This document shows, piece after piece, positions 23,124 to 34,344 of a stretch of 64,000 nucleotides of DNA. Positions within the stretch are counted from its first letter, which is position 1. The number at the start of each line of letters is the position of its first letter. A program made the position numbers and the translations under genes. This DNA is from Gnetum montanum (taxonomy: Eukaryota > Streptophyta > Gnetopsida > Gnetales > Gnetaceae). The stretch spans positions 5,000 through 68,999 of the forward strand of contig MNCI01037977.1 of NCBI GenBank assembly GCA_015680685.1. Reading direction: 5' to 3'. Under the pieces are notes generated by a model that searched no databases, was not told the origin of the DNA, and was given only the letters and a program-made list of their open reading frames with translations.

Positions 23124-25890
23124 ATGGTCCCAAAGAGAGGAGCACAAGGTGGACCCTCACAATTAGCAAACAAATGACCATGTGGCCAAGGAAGAGGCCA
23201 AATAGGGGCACAAGAGCCACAAGCAAAACACATAGAGTAGGAGGTTCAATCCTTCAGTATCCATCAAGAAAATCCTACTACCAGACATTTGGTTCAAGAA
23301 GAGGTAGAAGAACCATAAATACAAGGACAATGCCTCACGCTGCCACAAGAATGCCTTCACATCATCCAAGAGAAGACACTCTTATCGATAATAATTATGA
23401 AAATGAACTTTGGTCTGTTAGTGAAATTTATTCTAGAGGTGGTAAGGATGCAACTCCAAGCATCACCGTTATGGCCTACCCTGTCAAACAGTGGAAAATG
23501 GTATCTAGGGGAAACTTACCAATTTTGGCACAATAAAGAAGAAGATGCTATGGTCAACGTAGAGGGAGTCTTCATTTCATATATAGTGAAGGCAATAGTA
23601 GAAGCTCTAAATGTGCCCAATGAAGGAACAAGATGAGCACATCCGTCCACCAAATCCGACACAAAAACTAGAAAACTATGGTTGAGAAGAGCATATGACA
23701 AAGAAGATAAGGAATATAATGAATTAACTTTGAAGGAGAGATTCTATTTTAAAATTGGCACATATCACCTATCTTCCACTAAAAGAATGAATAAGTTATC
23801 CACCTATGCGACTAGAGGAAGTGCGATTCTAATGGGAAAGTACAATGCCAATTTTGCACAACTCTATTTTATGGAAATTTAGAGGTGGTTCAAAGAAAAG
23901 AAGATAGAGAAGCTCGTACTTTGATTCCCTTGCTTAATTAGGAAGCTGTGTAAACATGTTGGAATCTCGAGGTACACTAATGACATCCTCAAGAAAGCTT
24001 AGAATGCTTTGTATGCTAAAATGCCTAAGCTAGCACCAGCAAAGAAGGATCAAATGGAGGAACAGAAAAAAGCTAGGAAAACCACATAGAGTGAATAACA
24101 ATAGCAAGGTGGTCCTAGTGGTCAATAGCAAGAGGAGTAGCAACAACAAGAACAGTAGCAACAACAAGTCCCACCACCATTGCTGTTGGACTACAAGCAT
24201 CAATGAGTCATTTACAATAGATTGTAGAAACTATTAGTTGGGGAAAATAGGAGGAGGCCAATCTCTACAGAGTGATTGATAGTGCCATTTAACCAACCAT
24301 TTTCATAGATCCTATCAGTGAATACATATTATTGTAGTAAGGAGGAGAGGACCAATGGTTACAACATATTTCTAAGAATGTCGCATCATTCAAAGTGATG
24401 CTTGAAATAGGAGAAGGAGCCACAGTTATGGTCATGTAGTACCAAGATGTAGTGGGAGCTACGAAAGTGATCACAAATCACATCAAGGAAACCTTCAACA
24501 TACCTATTGTGTCATAAATAGATCTAATTGGAGCCAGAGATGTTGAAATTCTTGTTGGAACTTCAATGACTCCTACTGATCATAAGGATGTGCTAGATCA
24601 ACTGCTGTATACTAGATAAGTGATGACTACTCTTTTTGACATCCCAAGTGATGTCACTGTAGTGCAGTTAGAATTGATTACTACTAAGGGTGAGCTAGTT
24701 ATGTTAGAGACCATGGCAAAGAATGCAAAAGCTAAAATCCTTAGATTACAGGAAGAGCTCATGACCTTGAAGGCTGAACACAAAGACCTAATTCAATTCC
24801 TTACACCCAAACATATTGAATAAGTTAGAATAGAGTAAATTAATCACCTATTAGAGTAGAATAAGTAGATAGATAATGAGAAGGAGAAAGTAGTGTGAAA
24901 TGCCATAGTAACATAGGCATTAGTGTATGCACATGCTAAGGCACTCACCATAGTGCAAGAAAAGAATAAATAGCTCACTATAGATAACACCAGGTTAACC
25001 AACATTGAGAAGTAGAATAACATTTTTGAGGAAAGCATCCATCAATTAAGAGAACAACTAATGAGGGTTAACCAAGACATGAACCACTTTGCAAGAGTGA
25101 ACCAGACCCTCTTAATGGAGGAGGTATGTGCGATTAGAAAAAAATCAATCATTTAAATCAATGCATGTTAGAATGAAGCTAAGAAGCATGAGAGGGTTAA
25201 GGAACACTTCCATGACCATGTGGGGATGTACAAGTAAATCAATGAGAAGGAGATCTAGATGGCTAAAGCCCAAATGAGTGCCATATTAGCATAGAATTGA
25301 GATTGGTAGCTCATCTTGGACAATTATTCTCACATAGAAGTTAAAAAGAAAGACCTATAGATAGATGATCTGAAAGAATACATGGGGTTAGCTAACCTTT
25401 GTTACGCTAACTTGGCCATGTTGACAATAGGTAGGCCCAAAAATGAACTTGAACAACAGGTTGTAGCCACATATGCCTTGGATGAAAAAGAGTTTGCATA
25501 TCAAAAAGATGAATTGTAGAAACTTTAGGTGGAAAACTCTAAATTAGAAGTAGTTAAGACTAGCTACCAAGGGCAAAAAAGATGTTATAGCGAACCTAGC
25601 TAGAAGATTGTCAAATTACCATGAATTACAAGTAAAGGCTAGAGTATTTGAAGAAGAGAGGAGATAATTTGTGGCATGGTACATCAAGGCCAACTAGATG
25701 TTCTTGCAATTGCCATGTCCATGTGATGTACCCACTTCATCACACATTGCACAATAGGCATGAATGGTACATGACCCAAGAATGGAGGGGGAAAAACTTT
25801 AGGTGCTCCTAAACAAATGCAAATTCTAGAAGCTTGATGACAAGGGAAAGCAACCAATGGAGGGGCCACCACCACCGTGAACAACATAGG
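23124..25890 (+). pseudogene. ORF3 of E2: post-integrase protein with a coiled-coil C-half
   Basis: A third coding region after INT. ATG at 23124 (MVPKRGAQGGPSQLANK) opens a single frame that runs to about 24200 if Gln/Arg-derived stops are ignored. The first half has a globular domain: KWYLGETYQFWHNKEED, then ISYIVKAIVEALNVPNEGTR, ERFYFKIGTYHLSSTKRMNK, and FPCLIRKLCKHVGISRYTND. Its layout recalls the plant transposon protein domain of Athila-type elements. A Gln-rich run (24100-24170) and a one-base frameshift follow; the frame then continues as a long helical, heptad-like region (24620-25700; AKILRLQEELMTLKAEHKDL) and a Pro-rich end. About 920 codons. No membrane segment, so it does not look like a classic envelope protein. 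Function unknown. Confidence 0.65.
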
Positions 25891-26059
25891 CCACATCGAG
25901 CTACATCCAGTTTTGTTTTTTTATCAAAGTTTGTCCTATCATGTCTTGTATCATTTTTGTAAACATCATTGTGGCATAAAATTTCATGTAAATCTACCTC
26001 TTAAGGTTGTAAGGAATTCTATCCTTATTTTGTTTTAACTTGAGGATGAATTTTTAGTT

Positions 26060-26072
26060 AGTCATGGGGGTA
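26060..26072 (+). promoter_or_regulatory. Polypurine tract before the 3' LTR of E2
   Basis: GTCATGGGGGTA directly precedes the LTR start TGATAAAT. The short G-rich tract is in the right place to prime plus-strand synthesis. Confidence 0.5.
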
Positions 26073-26466
26073 TGATAAATCGAAGTTCAGTAGACTAAGA
26101 TATCAAATATATGATATCATAGCTACGATATTAGGCTTCAATATTATAGCACTAGCTACGTTGTTGTATATGCGATATCACAGGATACATTCTAGCCTAT
26201 AAATAAAACACTTAGGCACATGGATTTGCAATAGATTTTAGTCCATACTAACATAACTCTTTTAGTTTGTTTCCAAAATTTTAGTTCTAAGTACTTAGCA
26301 GTGTATGTCCACAGTGTAGTGTTGAGTAATTATATAGTTTCTTTATTTGAGTGAAGTGTACTTAGACACATTTCATAATTGGCAATAAAGATTGAGATTA
26401 CTTGTCACCATTGCAGAATCCACTTAGTTCTCTTAATGTTTACTTAGAATAATGTTTACCATTTAA
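26073..26466 (+). repeat. 3' LTR of E2, interrupted
   Basis: The first 394 bp of an LTR like 13784-14695, with GATATC units and TATAAATA at 26198-26205. It stops at the first base of E3's 5' LTR; TTTAA (26462-26466) is the expected target duplication. The remaining 0.5 kb should lie to the right of E3. Confidence 0.8.
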
Positions 26467-27350
26467 TGAGTCATGCTTTGTAAGGCTCAAATATTGGATA
26501 TTTGATATTGGAGCCACGATGTTGGGTATCTAATATCAGGGCACAACCTTCAATGTTAGGGATCCAATATTACCCCTTTTGTGCTAGCCTATAAATACAA
26601 CACTTGGATGCACAGTTAGGATATAGATTCATATAGATTTTTAGTAGTAGAAAGAAGATAGATTTCAAGTTTTGTTAAGTTTTGAGTGCATGCCTTTAGT
26701 GATATGTTAAGTGATTGTATGACATCCTTATTTGAGTATGATGTACTTAGACACATTACATGTTTGGTAATAAATATCGAGATTACTTCCATAATTACAA
26801 CATCAACTTAGATTTATTGTTGTTTTAATTACTTAAATGCTTACTATTTTCCTTAGTTAATGTTTATCATTTATTACTCTTTATTGTTTTTGTCATTAAG
26901 CAGAATGAGTACGACTAATTGCAAGAGCTTAAGTGTAATTACTTGGTAACCCAGTAGTGTATCGTTTGGTACACTGAGTAATGATATGCTTGGTAATCCT
27001 AGTGGCAAGTACATGAAGTCCAAGGCATGTATGAAAGGTTAGGAATGAATACTCATCACACATAGGCTAGTTTAGACTTTACTTTCCATTGTTAATTAGA
27101 TTAAACAATTAATTTCTTCATTATTACTAGGAGTAGCTTAGGGCTAAACAACATCCATAATCATATGCCTTACTCTGAGCTAAATCATACGTGACAAAGC
27201 TACCACTAGTTTAAGTGGAAAGATAGTAAACTACGATCAAGGCATAACAATCTAGATGCACAACTAGTCCCATTCACAAAATTTGACCAGATCATGCATG
27301 AACGCTTGTGATTTGTATGGTTGAGTGTAGGGGTACCTCATCACTTATCA
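26467..27350 (+). repeat. 5' LTR of E3
   Basis: 884 bp, from TGAGTCATGC to CACTTATCA. U3 has diverged GATATT/ATATC units and TATAAATA at 26590-26597. A related subfamily of the E1/E2 LTRs; its first 40 bp differ most. Confidence 0.8.
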
Positions 27351-27351
27351 T

Positions 27352-27369
27352 TGGTGCCATTGTTAGGGA
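27352..27369 (+). promoter_or_regulatory. Primer-binding site, tRNA-Asp (decayed)
   Basis: TGGTGCCATTGTTAGGGA, one base after the LTR; differs from the tRNA-Asp complement by transitions. Confidence 0.75.
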
Positions 27370-27475
27370 TGGTGCTAGTTATCTAGATTAGTTATATTAT
27401 ACATGATCACTATAAATTTGTTAACAAATTATCTTTTAGAAAATATTAAATCCAACACATCATTAACTAACAACA

Positions 27476-29700
27476 ATGTCTCTTTCACAAGGAAGTAATA
27501 ATGCATCGTATGGAGAGAAAATTCATTGGAGAACTAATGAAATATATACTAAAGAAAATTGGAGTGACCAACCTTATGTAGGGGTTCCATATGTTTATGA
27601 ACACCCTAACTACACTCAAGGACTACATTCACCTAAGGTAGACAATCTTAGAGAAGATGAAGTAAGTCCTAAATCAAGGGAGGTCTCAAGGCTAAGGACC
27701 TCCTCAAAACATGGAAAAGATAAATCAAGGGACCATGAGAAACACAATATAAGCCATGGTAACTTTCCCAGTTCCTTATCTTCCTCTTCCTTTTCAATGT
27801 CTAGTTCTGACAGAGATGAACGTAGGTATAGAGACAAAGCTCCACTATGAGGTTGAAATAAAAATAGAAATCTAAACCAAGGGCAAAATAAAGGACATCA
27901 AAATAAGCATAGACAAAATTGTTACAATCAGATAAATATAAATAGAAATTTTTACCATGACATGTCTGATGACAATGAACCCTTATTGGCCACTAACAAA
28001 ATGATGCAGCTTATAGAGGTAGTTAAAATACCCAATAAGCATTGCAAGGAAAGTCACATCAAAAGGCTTGATATGAATAATATCCCTAAATTTTTATGAG
28101 GCTATGATTATGATCCACAACATCATTTTCAAGCCTTCCATGATGCTTGTGTTTTACAAAACATTAAAAGTGGATGGTAAAAGCTTAAGCTATTACCTAG
28201 GACACTAATAGACAAAGCTGAAGTGTAGTATAGATTATTGAAACTAAATTCAATCTATTGGTGGTTCACAATATTGGAACTCTCCAATGAGAAATACCAA
28301 ACATATGTAAGGGTGTCCAACCTAAGGAAATGAATCCAAAGATGGAAACAAGAACAACATGAATCCTTGAATATGGCCCTAGATAGATACTCTTCTCTAT
28401 TGAATAGATGCCTAGGCCATGATTTCTTTAAAGAAGAGCAACTTTTCAACATCATAAATGGGCTTCATAGTAAAATTAGAGAGACCCTTGGGATGTATGC
28501 TTAAGGTCAATTATACAAACTAGGAATCCATTAGATCCAAAAGATAATCAAGCATGTGACAAAAGAAGAAGGAGAGCTATGTAAATGGGAGAATGTTAAG
28601 AAATATCACTAGGATCAAACTCTTCAAAAGAAGAAGGTCCACATCTATGATAAGAGGCAACTCTTGATGAGGTGATTTCACAACAAACCTTGTCAATACA
28701 AAAGTCTATTGATGAGCTTGAAGCAAGGTTAGATAAGATGTTAGAATGGATAAATGAGAAAGTTACAACTTGTGTAGAAACCATAGAAAAGAGAGTAATG
28801 TAGAATGAATTAAGTGATCACAATAGAAGAAGGTAAAAGGACCAAGAAACAACTAGGAACACTTATTGACAGAAAGGAAAAATGGCTATAGAAGAAGAGG
28901 CTATGGACTCAACCACAAAAGAAGTTGATGGATGTGACATCTACTTATATGACCATCCAAAGGGCTATTGCCTAGTCATGTTACATCTACATGAGTATTG
29001 AGCTTTTGCATTGAATCCCAAGTTCATACAAAAGTAAATTCCTAGGAAATTATCTTACTCACAAGGTAATTTTAAACAATCCTATGACCAATCATACTAT
29101 TCTAGTAGGACTTATTACTAGCCTTAACACTATCATCAATCGTAGTGCCAAAACCCATAGTCATGGGGGAGGCCATCATCATATCAGCCCTAGCCTTACT
29201 GCTGGCTAAACCTGTATGGATATTATGTTCAACAACTTGTTTCCCCAACTAGTTCTACTTTCTCTACTTCAAATCGCTACTACCACTCTCCTGAATATCA
29301 TCGACCTACGAGATCTCCTAAAGGATCATCATCACACACCTTTCATCCTCCATCATATCCTCAATATTCTCATACCCCACTCTATCACATGTCACAGAGA
29401 GTAACACAGGAAGGTTCAACATCACAACATGAATAAAAGGATGCCACTTATGCTGCAAATATACATAGACATGATAATGCCAGTAGGTCCCTACTACAAT
29501 CTTGGAAATGCCCTTTCTTTAGGACACTTCCTATGTGTAAGCATAACAGTCATGGATCTACTAACTTCTCCAAAACAACATAATGCTAATCAAGTGCAAC
29601 ATCCTTCCTTTCACAACCAATGTTCTCCAATCCCACGTGAAGGCCAACACCTATCATTACTCCAAGATCTACCAGAAACAATGAATCTAGCACTATGAAG
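27476..29700 (+). pseudogene. gag: gag of E3
   Basis: ATG at 27476 (MSLSQGSNNASYGEK) with 124 open codons, ending in a Ser/Arg/Asp-rich basic region. Core block MNNIPKFL near 28070-28100 and YDPQHHFQAFHDACVLQNIK near 28110-28165. The helical part lies near 28440-28800. The Cys/His motif (28933-28971) reads CDIYLYDHPKGYC: two of its Cys have become Tyr (G-to-A). A Pro/His-rich tail ends near 29700. Confidence 0.75.
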
Positions 29701-29970
29701 GAAAAAGAGGATCCATGCATAACTACTCATGATAAAGGGTGTAGTCATGGGTTAGACATCCGCAAAGTTCACACAACTCATACTCTAACCCATTATACAT
29801 TTAACAACCAAGTGTGTGAGCAACAACCTATCTACGTAGCTACCACTAAACCAGAAGACACCTAGTCACTTGAAAATGATAATTTGCAACTGTTCCACAA
29901 ATGCATGGAGCCTACTTACCCACTTATTAATTCTTGTTATGGTCAAATGCTTAGTTGTGGGTGAGATGCC
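29701..29970 (+). pseudogene. Remnant of PR-RT linker, pol deletion scar
   Basis: YVATTKPEDT near 29835-29865 matches the stretch after PR in E2 (YAIATQ.EDT near 17928-17955). PR motifs before it and all of RT, RNase H and INT after it are missing. By 30000 the sequence is already the T-rich spacer that follows INT in E2. About 3 kb was removed relative to E2. Confidence 0.6.
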
Positions 29971-31430
29971 CCATCCTAACATTCATATTTAATATGTGTT
30001 TTTCATCTTTTTGTTTTATAATTTTTAAATCATTTTCTCATTTCTTAATACAAAATTTTTCCTATCCTTTTCAAATTTTTCCACATTTTGTTTTCATTTC
30101 ATTTGTTAGTAATCTTTCTTGTGAATAAAATGACATCATGTAGTCCATTGAGGTGAGGTTTTCTCTATGTTGTCAATGTCATTAGGGATTGATTATCTAG
30201 ATAGTGAGGTCGAATCATCCATTCATTCATCCCATTAATAAGAGGTTCTTACCATGGTCATAATGATATTCTTTTTTCATCATCAAACTAAGAATAAACT
30301 CATAATCATTATGCTTGGATAGAAAAGTGAAGAACTAAGTGGGAATGTGTAGGGTCTGACATTAACAGAATTTGTTGAATCTCTTTGACCACTTCTATAT
30401 ATTCTATCATGTTGCCAAGGTTGTAATTATATCCTTGTAGATCTAACAAAAAATGAAAGTAAGAGTACAATAAGTGCTACCTTACCATGTCACTAGAAAG
30501 ACATGTTACCCATGCCTAAAAGTAGTCCTCTAGTAAGGTTGACATAGATAAGAATAAAATAAAATGGCACTGAATAAATTTTTAAGGGTCCCACTGGAAA
30601 GACATATTACCCATGCATGAAGGTTGGTGGCTTCTCAAAATTCAAAAAAAGAAAAGAAAGAAAGAAAGAATGAAAAGTACCATGAATAAACTCCTCTCTT
30701 GGACAAAAAAGCTAAGTGATGCTACTCCCTGTAACGGGGATAGTCTTATGGTTGTCAACCAAACAAATAAAATAATGTGATGTCACTGGAACGTGGTTTC
30801 GACTTAGTTTGAATCTTGGAAAGAAGGGCCGATGATTACTTTAACCATTAATAAGACACAAGGATTTATTATGCCTATGGTGAGGCACCTCATGTTCCCA
30901 TTTCTGTAATCCTTTCTAAAATCCATCTCATCTCATTGTCTATATTATCATAAATTATGGTTTTATGTAACATAGAAATATTTTCTCAATTCGGTGGTTT
31001 TAACATGTGTGTTTTGTTCAATAGGTATGCATTGCATTCAATCCCTTTGGTGCCTACAGACATTTTTAGGTGTGGTTATAGAAGGGCAATAAGGAAGGGA
31101 GCCTGCTTTGGGGAGGACCCACTTGTATAATTGTTGTAACTTGTACTTGTTTGACACAACTTCATCATCTTGAACCTTCCAAATGGATGAATGATAAACT
31201 CAAAACCTTCTCTTATCATATAACCAATCCATTCTACACCATGCATCCAATACCCCTTTCCTTACATCCTCCAAGCTTTTAATGCCTGTGATTCCATCTT
31301 TTAACATTATTGGTGCCTAAATATAAATTCTCACTTATGCCAGAACTTTGGATTTTACATGCAACCTTCCAACCAATCACAGAGCTTCATTTTCCATGCT
31401 AAATGTCCTCATGAAATGAAATTTCAAGAC
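29971..31430 (+). other. Non-coding spacer of E3, homologous to E2 20991-22540
   Basis: T-rich tract at the start, then the shared CCCATTAATAAGAGGTTCTT stretch near 30230 and the twice-repeated ACATGTTACCCATGC-like block (30496-30526 and 30600-30631). No coding frame. Confidence 0.6.
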
Positions 31431-31480
31431 CCCCAATATCGACTACCTGATATTAGGTCCATAAAAATCTATAAATAGGA
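31431..31480 (+). promoter_or_regulatory. Internal LTR-like promoter ahead of ORF3 (E3)
   Basis: CAATATCGACTACCTGATATTAGG is followed by CATAAAAATC and TATAAATA (31470-31477). Same place and order as the E2 block. The palindromes have eroded but the TATA box is better here than in E2. Confidence 0.5.
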
Positions 31481-31644
31481 CCCCCGTGATGTTTAAAAAA
31501 TTCATTATCATCAATTAAAGTTAGGGGAGTTTTTGCATTTTTCTCTCTCGACTAAGAGCTTTGTGCAACCAACTTCCACACACGATATCTTGCTCCATAC
31601 CACTATAATTGTCATGGTTTTTGAACCTATTTGATCCCAAAGCA

Positions 31645-31754
31645 TTCAATTTAGTTGGGGGAGGGTGCTTGTGTGGAAAACTTGCATCAATTTTTCAANG
31701 TTCAATTTAGTTGGGGGAGGGTGCTTGTGTGGAAAACTTGCATCAATTTTTCAA
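31645..31754. other. Assembly join: 54-bp duplication around a single N
   Basis: 31645-31698 and 31701-31754 are identical, separated by N and one G (31699-31700). Probably overlapping contig ends that were not merged. Confidence 0.85.
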
Positions 31755-32135
31755 AATTTTCTATCACTCAGAAGGTATTATAAGGGTAAGAATGTTAAAA
31801 ACCTTAAGTCTTTTAATGAAAAATTAGTCATATGTATGCTAGAACCTTTAATTATCTCATCCAAGGGATCATAACCTTCATTATAAGTCATACATAAGGG
31901 AAAAGAAGAGAATTACGAAGGATCATAAAAGAAGTTAACACTTTTTGGGCATTTTTCTTGAAATTTTTCTAACTCTGCAATCACATGAGCTAAGAACTTA
32001 ATAGAACTAAGGTCATGGGTAAGGTATAAACTTGTTGATGATAAATGAAAAATACCTTAGTAACACCAAATCCTTGATTGATTATAAATGGCCCCAAAAA
32101 GAGGAGGATAAGAAGGACCTTTGTAGGGTGCAAGC

Positions 32136-33694
32136 TGAAACACCACTAATTTTGGCCTAAGACTTTGAAATAAGAACAACTCAAGCCCTTTCAAGCATTC
32201 GGGAAGAAAAATTTGACTAAGGCATGAAACTCAAGTCCAGGTTGCTCAAGCCAGCTTGATCACACTGTTAAGCTAGCTTGTCCTCAGCGTGAGCAGCTCC
32301 AACATTTTCAAAATCAAATAAAAAGTGGTCCAAATCTGAGTGTGCAAGCCATCCTCAAGAGCGGCTGATGTCCACTCCAAGTCTCAGCATTTAGCAGTCC
32401 AAATTTCAAGCTAGACTATGCAGTTTCTGCAGGTCACGCTAGGCAGTCATGCTGGGCGTGACCACAGCGTGACCACCTTTTAGAGCCTCATAAAAGCCTC
32501 AAAACAACGTCAAAATGGTCTGATTTTGAAGGGACAAGTCACCCTCAAGGTCCATTAATGATTTCTCCAAGTTTCAGCCTCCAAAACTTCAGATATTTAG
32601 CTTCAAAAATGCTCATTTTTTTCACTAATGCCCAGGTCATGCTAGCAGTGTAAGTCCAATGTCAGCAACTCCTAGAAAATTCCAAAAAAATTCTCAACAC
32701 TAGAAAATTCCAAAAAAATTCTCAACTTCTAGAAAATTCCAGAAAACTCAGGGGCAAAGAAGTTTCAAGCAAGATGGGTCGAATTTTCCTTGTACATTTC
32801 ATTGTAAATCTTCATTTGTGGATAGTCAGGCCCTCATGTCTAAATTAAATGTACTTTCATGGGCCTAAATAACCCATAAATTGTAAAATGCAATGTACCT
32901 GGTCAAGAATGTAGCTTGCCAACACACACCAACTCGTGCACAACTATCCAACACACATCCAACTNNNNNNNNNNNNNNNNNNNNNNNNNNNNNNNNNNNN
33001 NNNNNNNNNNNNNNNNNNNNCTTGAATTTCGTGCCCGAGCTCGGCCCAACCCTATAAATACCCTGTCAATTCACATAAACCAGGGAGGAAAAAATTGGAG
33101 AGATTGGCAATTCTGAGAGAGGACAGAACCTGCAATCTTTGGGAGCTTGGCACACCTGACTGTTGGCATCCAAGCATTTCTCACATTCATCACATCACAT
33201 CATCACATTATCACGTTACATTACCTCGGGGCTAGGTGTTCGACCTGCCATCTACACGCAGCTACGCTTTGACTGGTGCACATCTTTTCTAAGCAATACA
33301 TTATTTCCGTTTTGCCAACCAAACATTATTTCCATTTTCTGTTTCATGTTCTATTTTTACGTTCTATTTACATTTTTCCTTACATTCAGTTTACGTTTAG
33401 TTTAGTTTACGTCTTGTTTACGCCTTACGTTTACATTTACGTCTTATGGCTCATGTTTACATTTTATGCGCATTTACATGTTTTAAGACATCGTTTATGA
33501 TAACCCTAGCGTTAGCCGTAGCTTACATTTGGGGAAGTCCTTGGTTGATTTGCGTGCAGACCATCCAAGGCACTTTGCCTTCGTTTACTTTTCCAGCTTG
33601 CCCTCGGGTGAAGGCAGGGTCAGCTGTGGCTGCCCGATGATCTTTCGATGTCTGTTTCCCTTCCAGTCTCACACCGATGATTTAGGTCAGTACA
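32136..33694 (+). repeat. Solo LTR, Tat-like, with TSD CAAGC
   Basis: Begins TGAAACACCAC like E6's LTRs and ends GTCAGTACA. It is flanked by CAAGC at 32131-32135 and 33695-33699. TATAAATA is at 33053-33060. U3 contains inverted-repeat units such as GGTCACGC...GCGTGACC (about 32435-32465). The many CpGs left make it one of the youngest insertions here. A 56-base gap lies inside. Confidence 0.85.
32965..33020. other. Sequence gap (56 N)
   Basis: A run of N inside the solo LTR; the true length is unknown. Confidence 0.95.
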
Positions 33695-34344
33695 CAAGCA
33701 AATGCCCAAGAGGTGGCAGAGGCCAACTTGGAGAATAAGGCCCACTAGCTGAGCATGAAGAATAAGAGGTCCAATCGTTTAACATTCATTAAGAGGATCT
33801 TGCTACAGGGTAGTCAGTCCAAGTGGAGGCTGCAGAACCATAGGCTCAAGTGCAAGGACAACACCTCATGTTGTCCCAAGAATGCCTCCAAGCCATCCAG
33901 GAGCAATCCATCTTGACGATGGTCATCATGAAAATGAACTTTGGGCCATTCACAACATTTCTTCCTAAGGCAGTCAAAACTCATCTTTAGGCATTACCTC
34001 TATGGCACATCCTCTCTAAAAGTAGGGAATGGTACCATGGTAAGATGTACCAATTTTTGCATAATAAGGAAGAGGGCACCCCTATCAGCATTGGCAAAGT
34101 CTCTATCTCTTTCTCAGTCAAGGCAATTGCAGAGGCTTTGAATATACCAAATGTGGGGGCCAAGGTAGTGCATATATCCACAAGGTTTGATGTAGAAACT
34201 AGAAAGTTGTGGCTGAAGTAGGCATATAACAAACAAAATAAAATATATAGTGAATTAACTATGGAAGAGAGGATTTATTTCAAAATTGGCACATACCATC
34301 TCTTCCCCACTAAAGGGCTCAACAGAATATCAACCTATCATTGG

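Larger units (their letters stand above)
13784..26466 (+). mobile_element. Athila-like element E2, nearly complete
   Basis: The most complete Athila copy: 5' LTR, Asp primer site, gag, PR, RT, RNase H, INT, a 1.5-kb spacer, an internal promoter-like block, ORF3, a purine tract and 394 bp of the 3' LTR. It sits in E1's pol; ATGAT (13779-13783) is the expected target duplication. Its 3' LTR is interrupted at 26466 by E3. Length in view is 12.7 kb, about 13.2 kb if the 3' LTR were whole. Confidence 0.85.
26467..34344 (+). mobile_element. Athila-like element E3, pol-less, interrupted in ORF3
   Basis: 5' LTR, Asp primer site and gag, a scar where PR to INT should be, then the same spacer, internal promoter block and ORF3 as E2. 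ORF3 contains a solo Tat-like LTR and is cut at 34345 by E4. ATTGG (34340-34344) is the expected target duplication for the E4/E5 unit. Gag plus ORF3 without pol is the layout of a non-autonomous element, although deletion after insertion is also possible. Confidence 0.75.
32088..34344 (+). pseudogene. ORF3 of E3, split by a solo LTR and cut by E4
   Basis: ATG at 32088 (MAPKRGG then a stop) corresponds to MVPKRG of E2. A Tat-like solo LTR interrupts it at 32136-33694. It resumes at 33700 with the Gln/Glu-rich N-terminal part, and then the globular domain in clear form: WYHGKMYQFLHNKEEGTPIS, SISFSVKAIAEALNIPNVGA and ERIYFKIGTYHLFPTKGLNR. It stops at 34344 inside this domain. The coiled-coil half must lie beyond the window. 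This copy has fewer stops in the domain than E2, so it gives the better view of it. Confidence 0.65.

Noticed and set aside
23124-25890. ORF3 as a classic envelope gene
   Set aside because: No signal peptide, transmembrane helix or cleavage-site-like basic run is visible; only the position after INT supports it.
26073-27350. A single long LTR of 1.3 kb
   Set aside because: The promoter part (GATATC units, TATA box) occurs twice, and the second start at 26467 matches a full LTR; it is a truncated LTR followed by another element's LTR.
33163-33738. Several overlapping plus-strand frames of 64-80 codons
   Set aside because: They lie in the U5 side of the solo LTR, are rich in Phe/Tyr/Leu from TTTAC-type repeats, and overlap each other in different frames.
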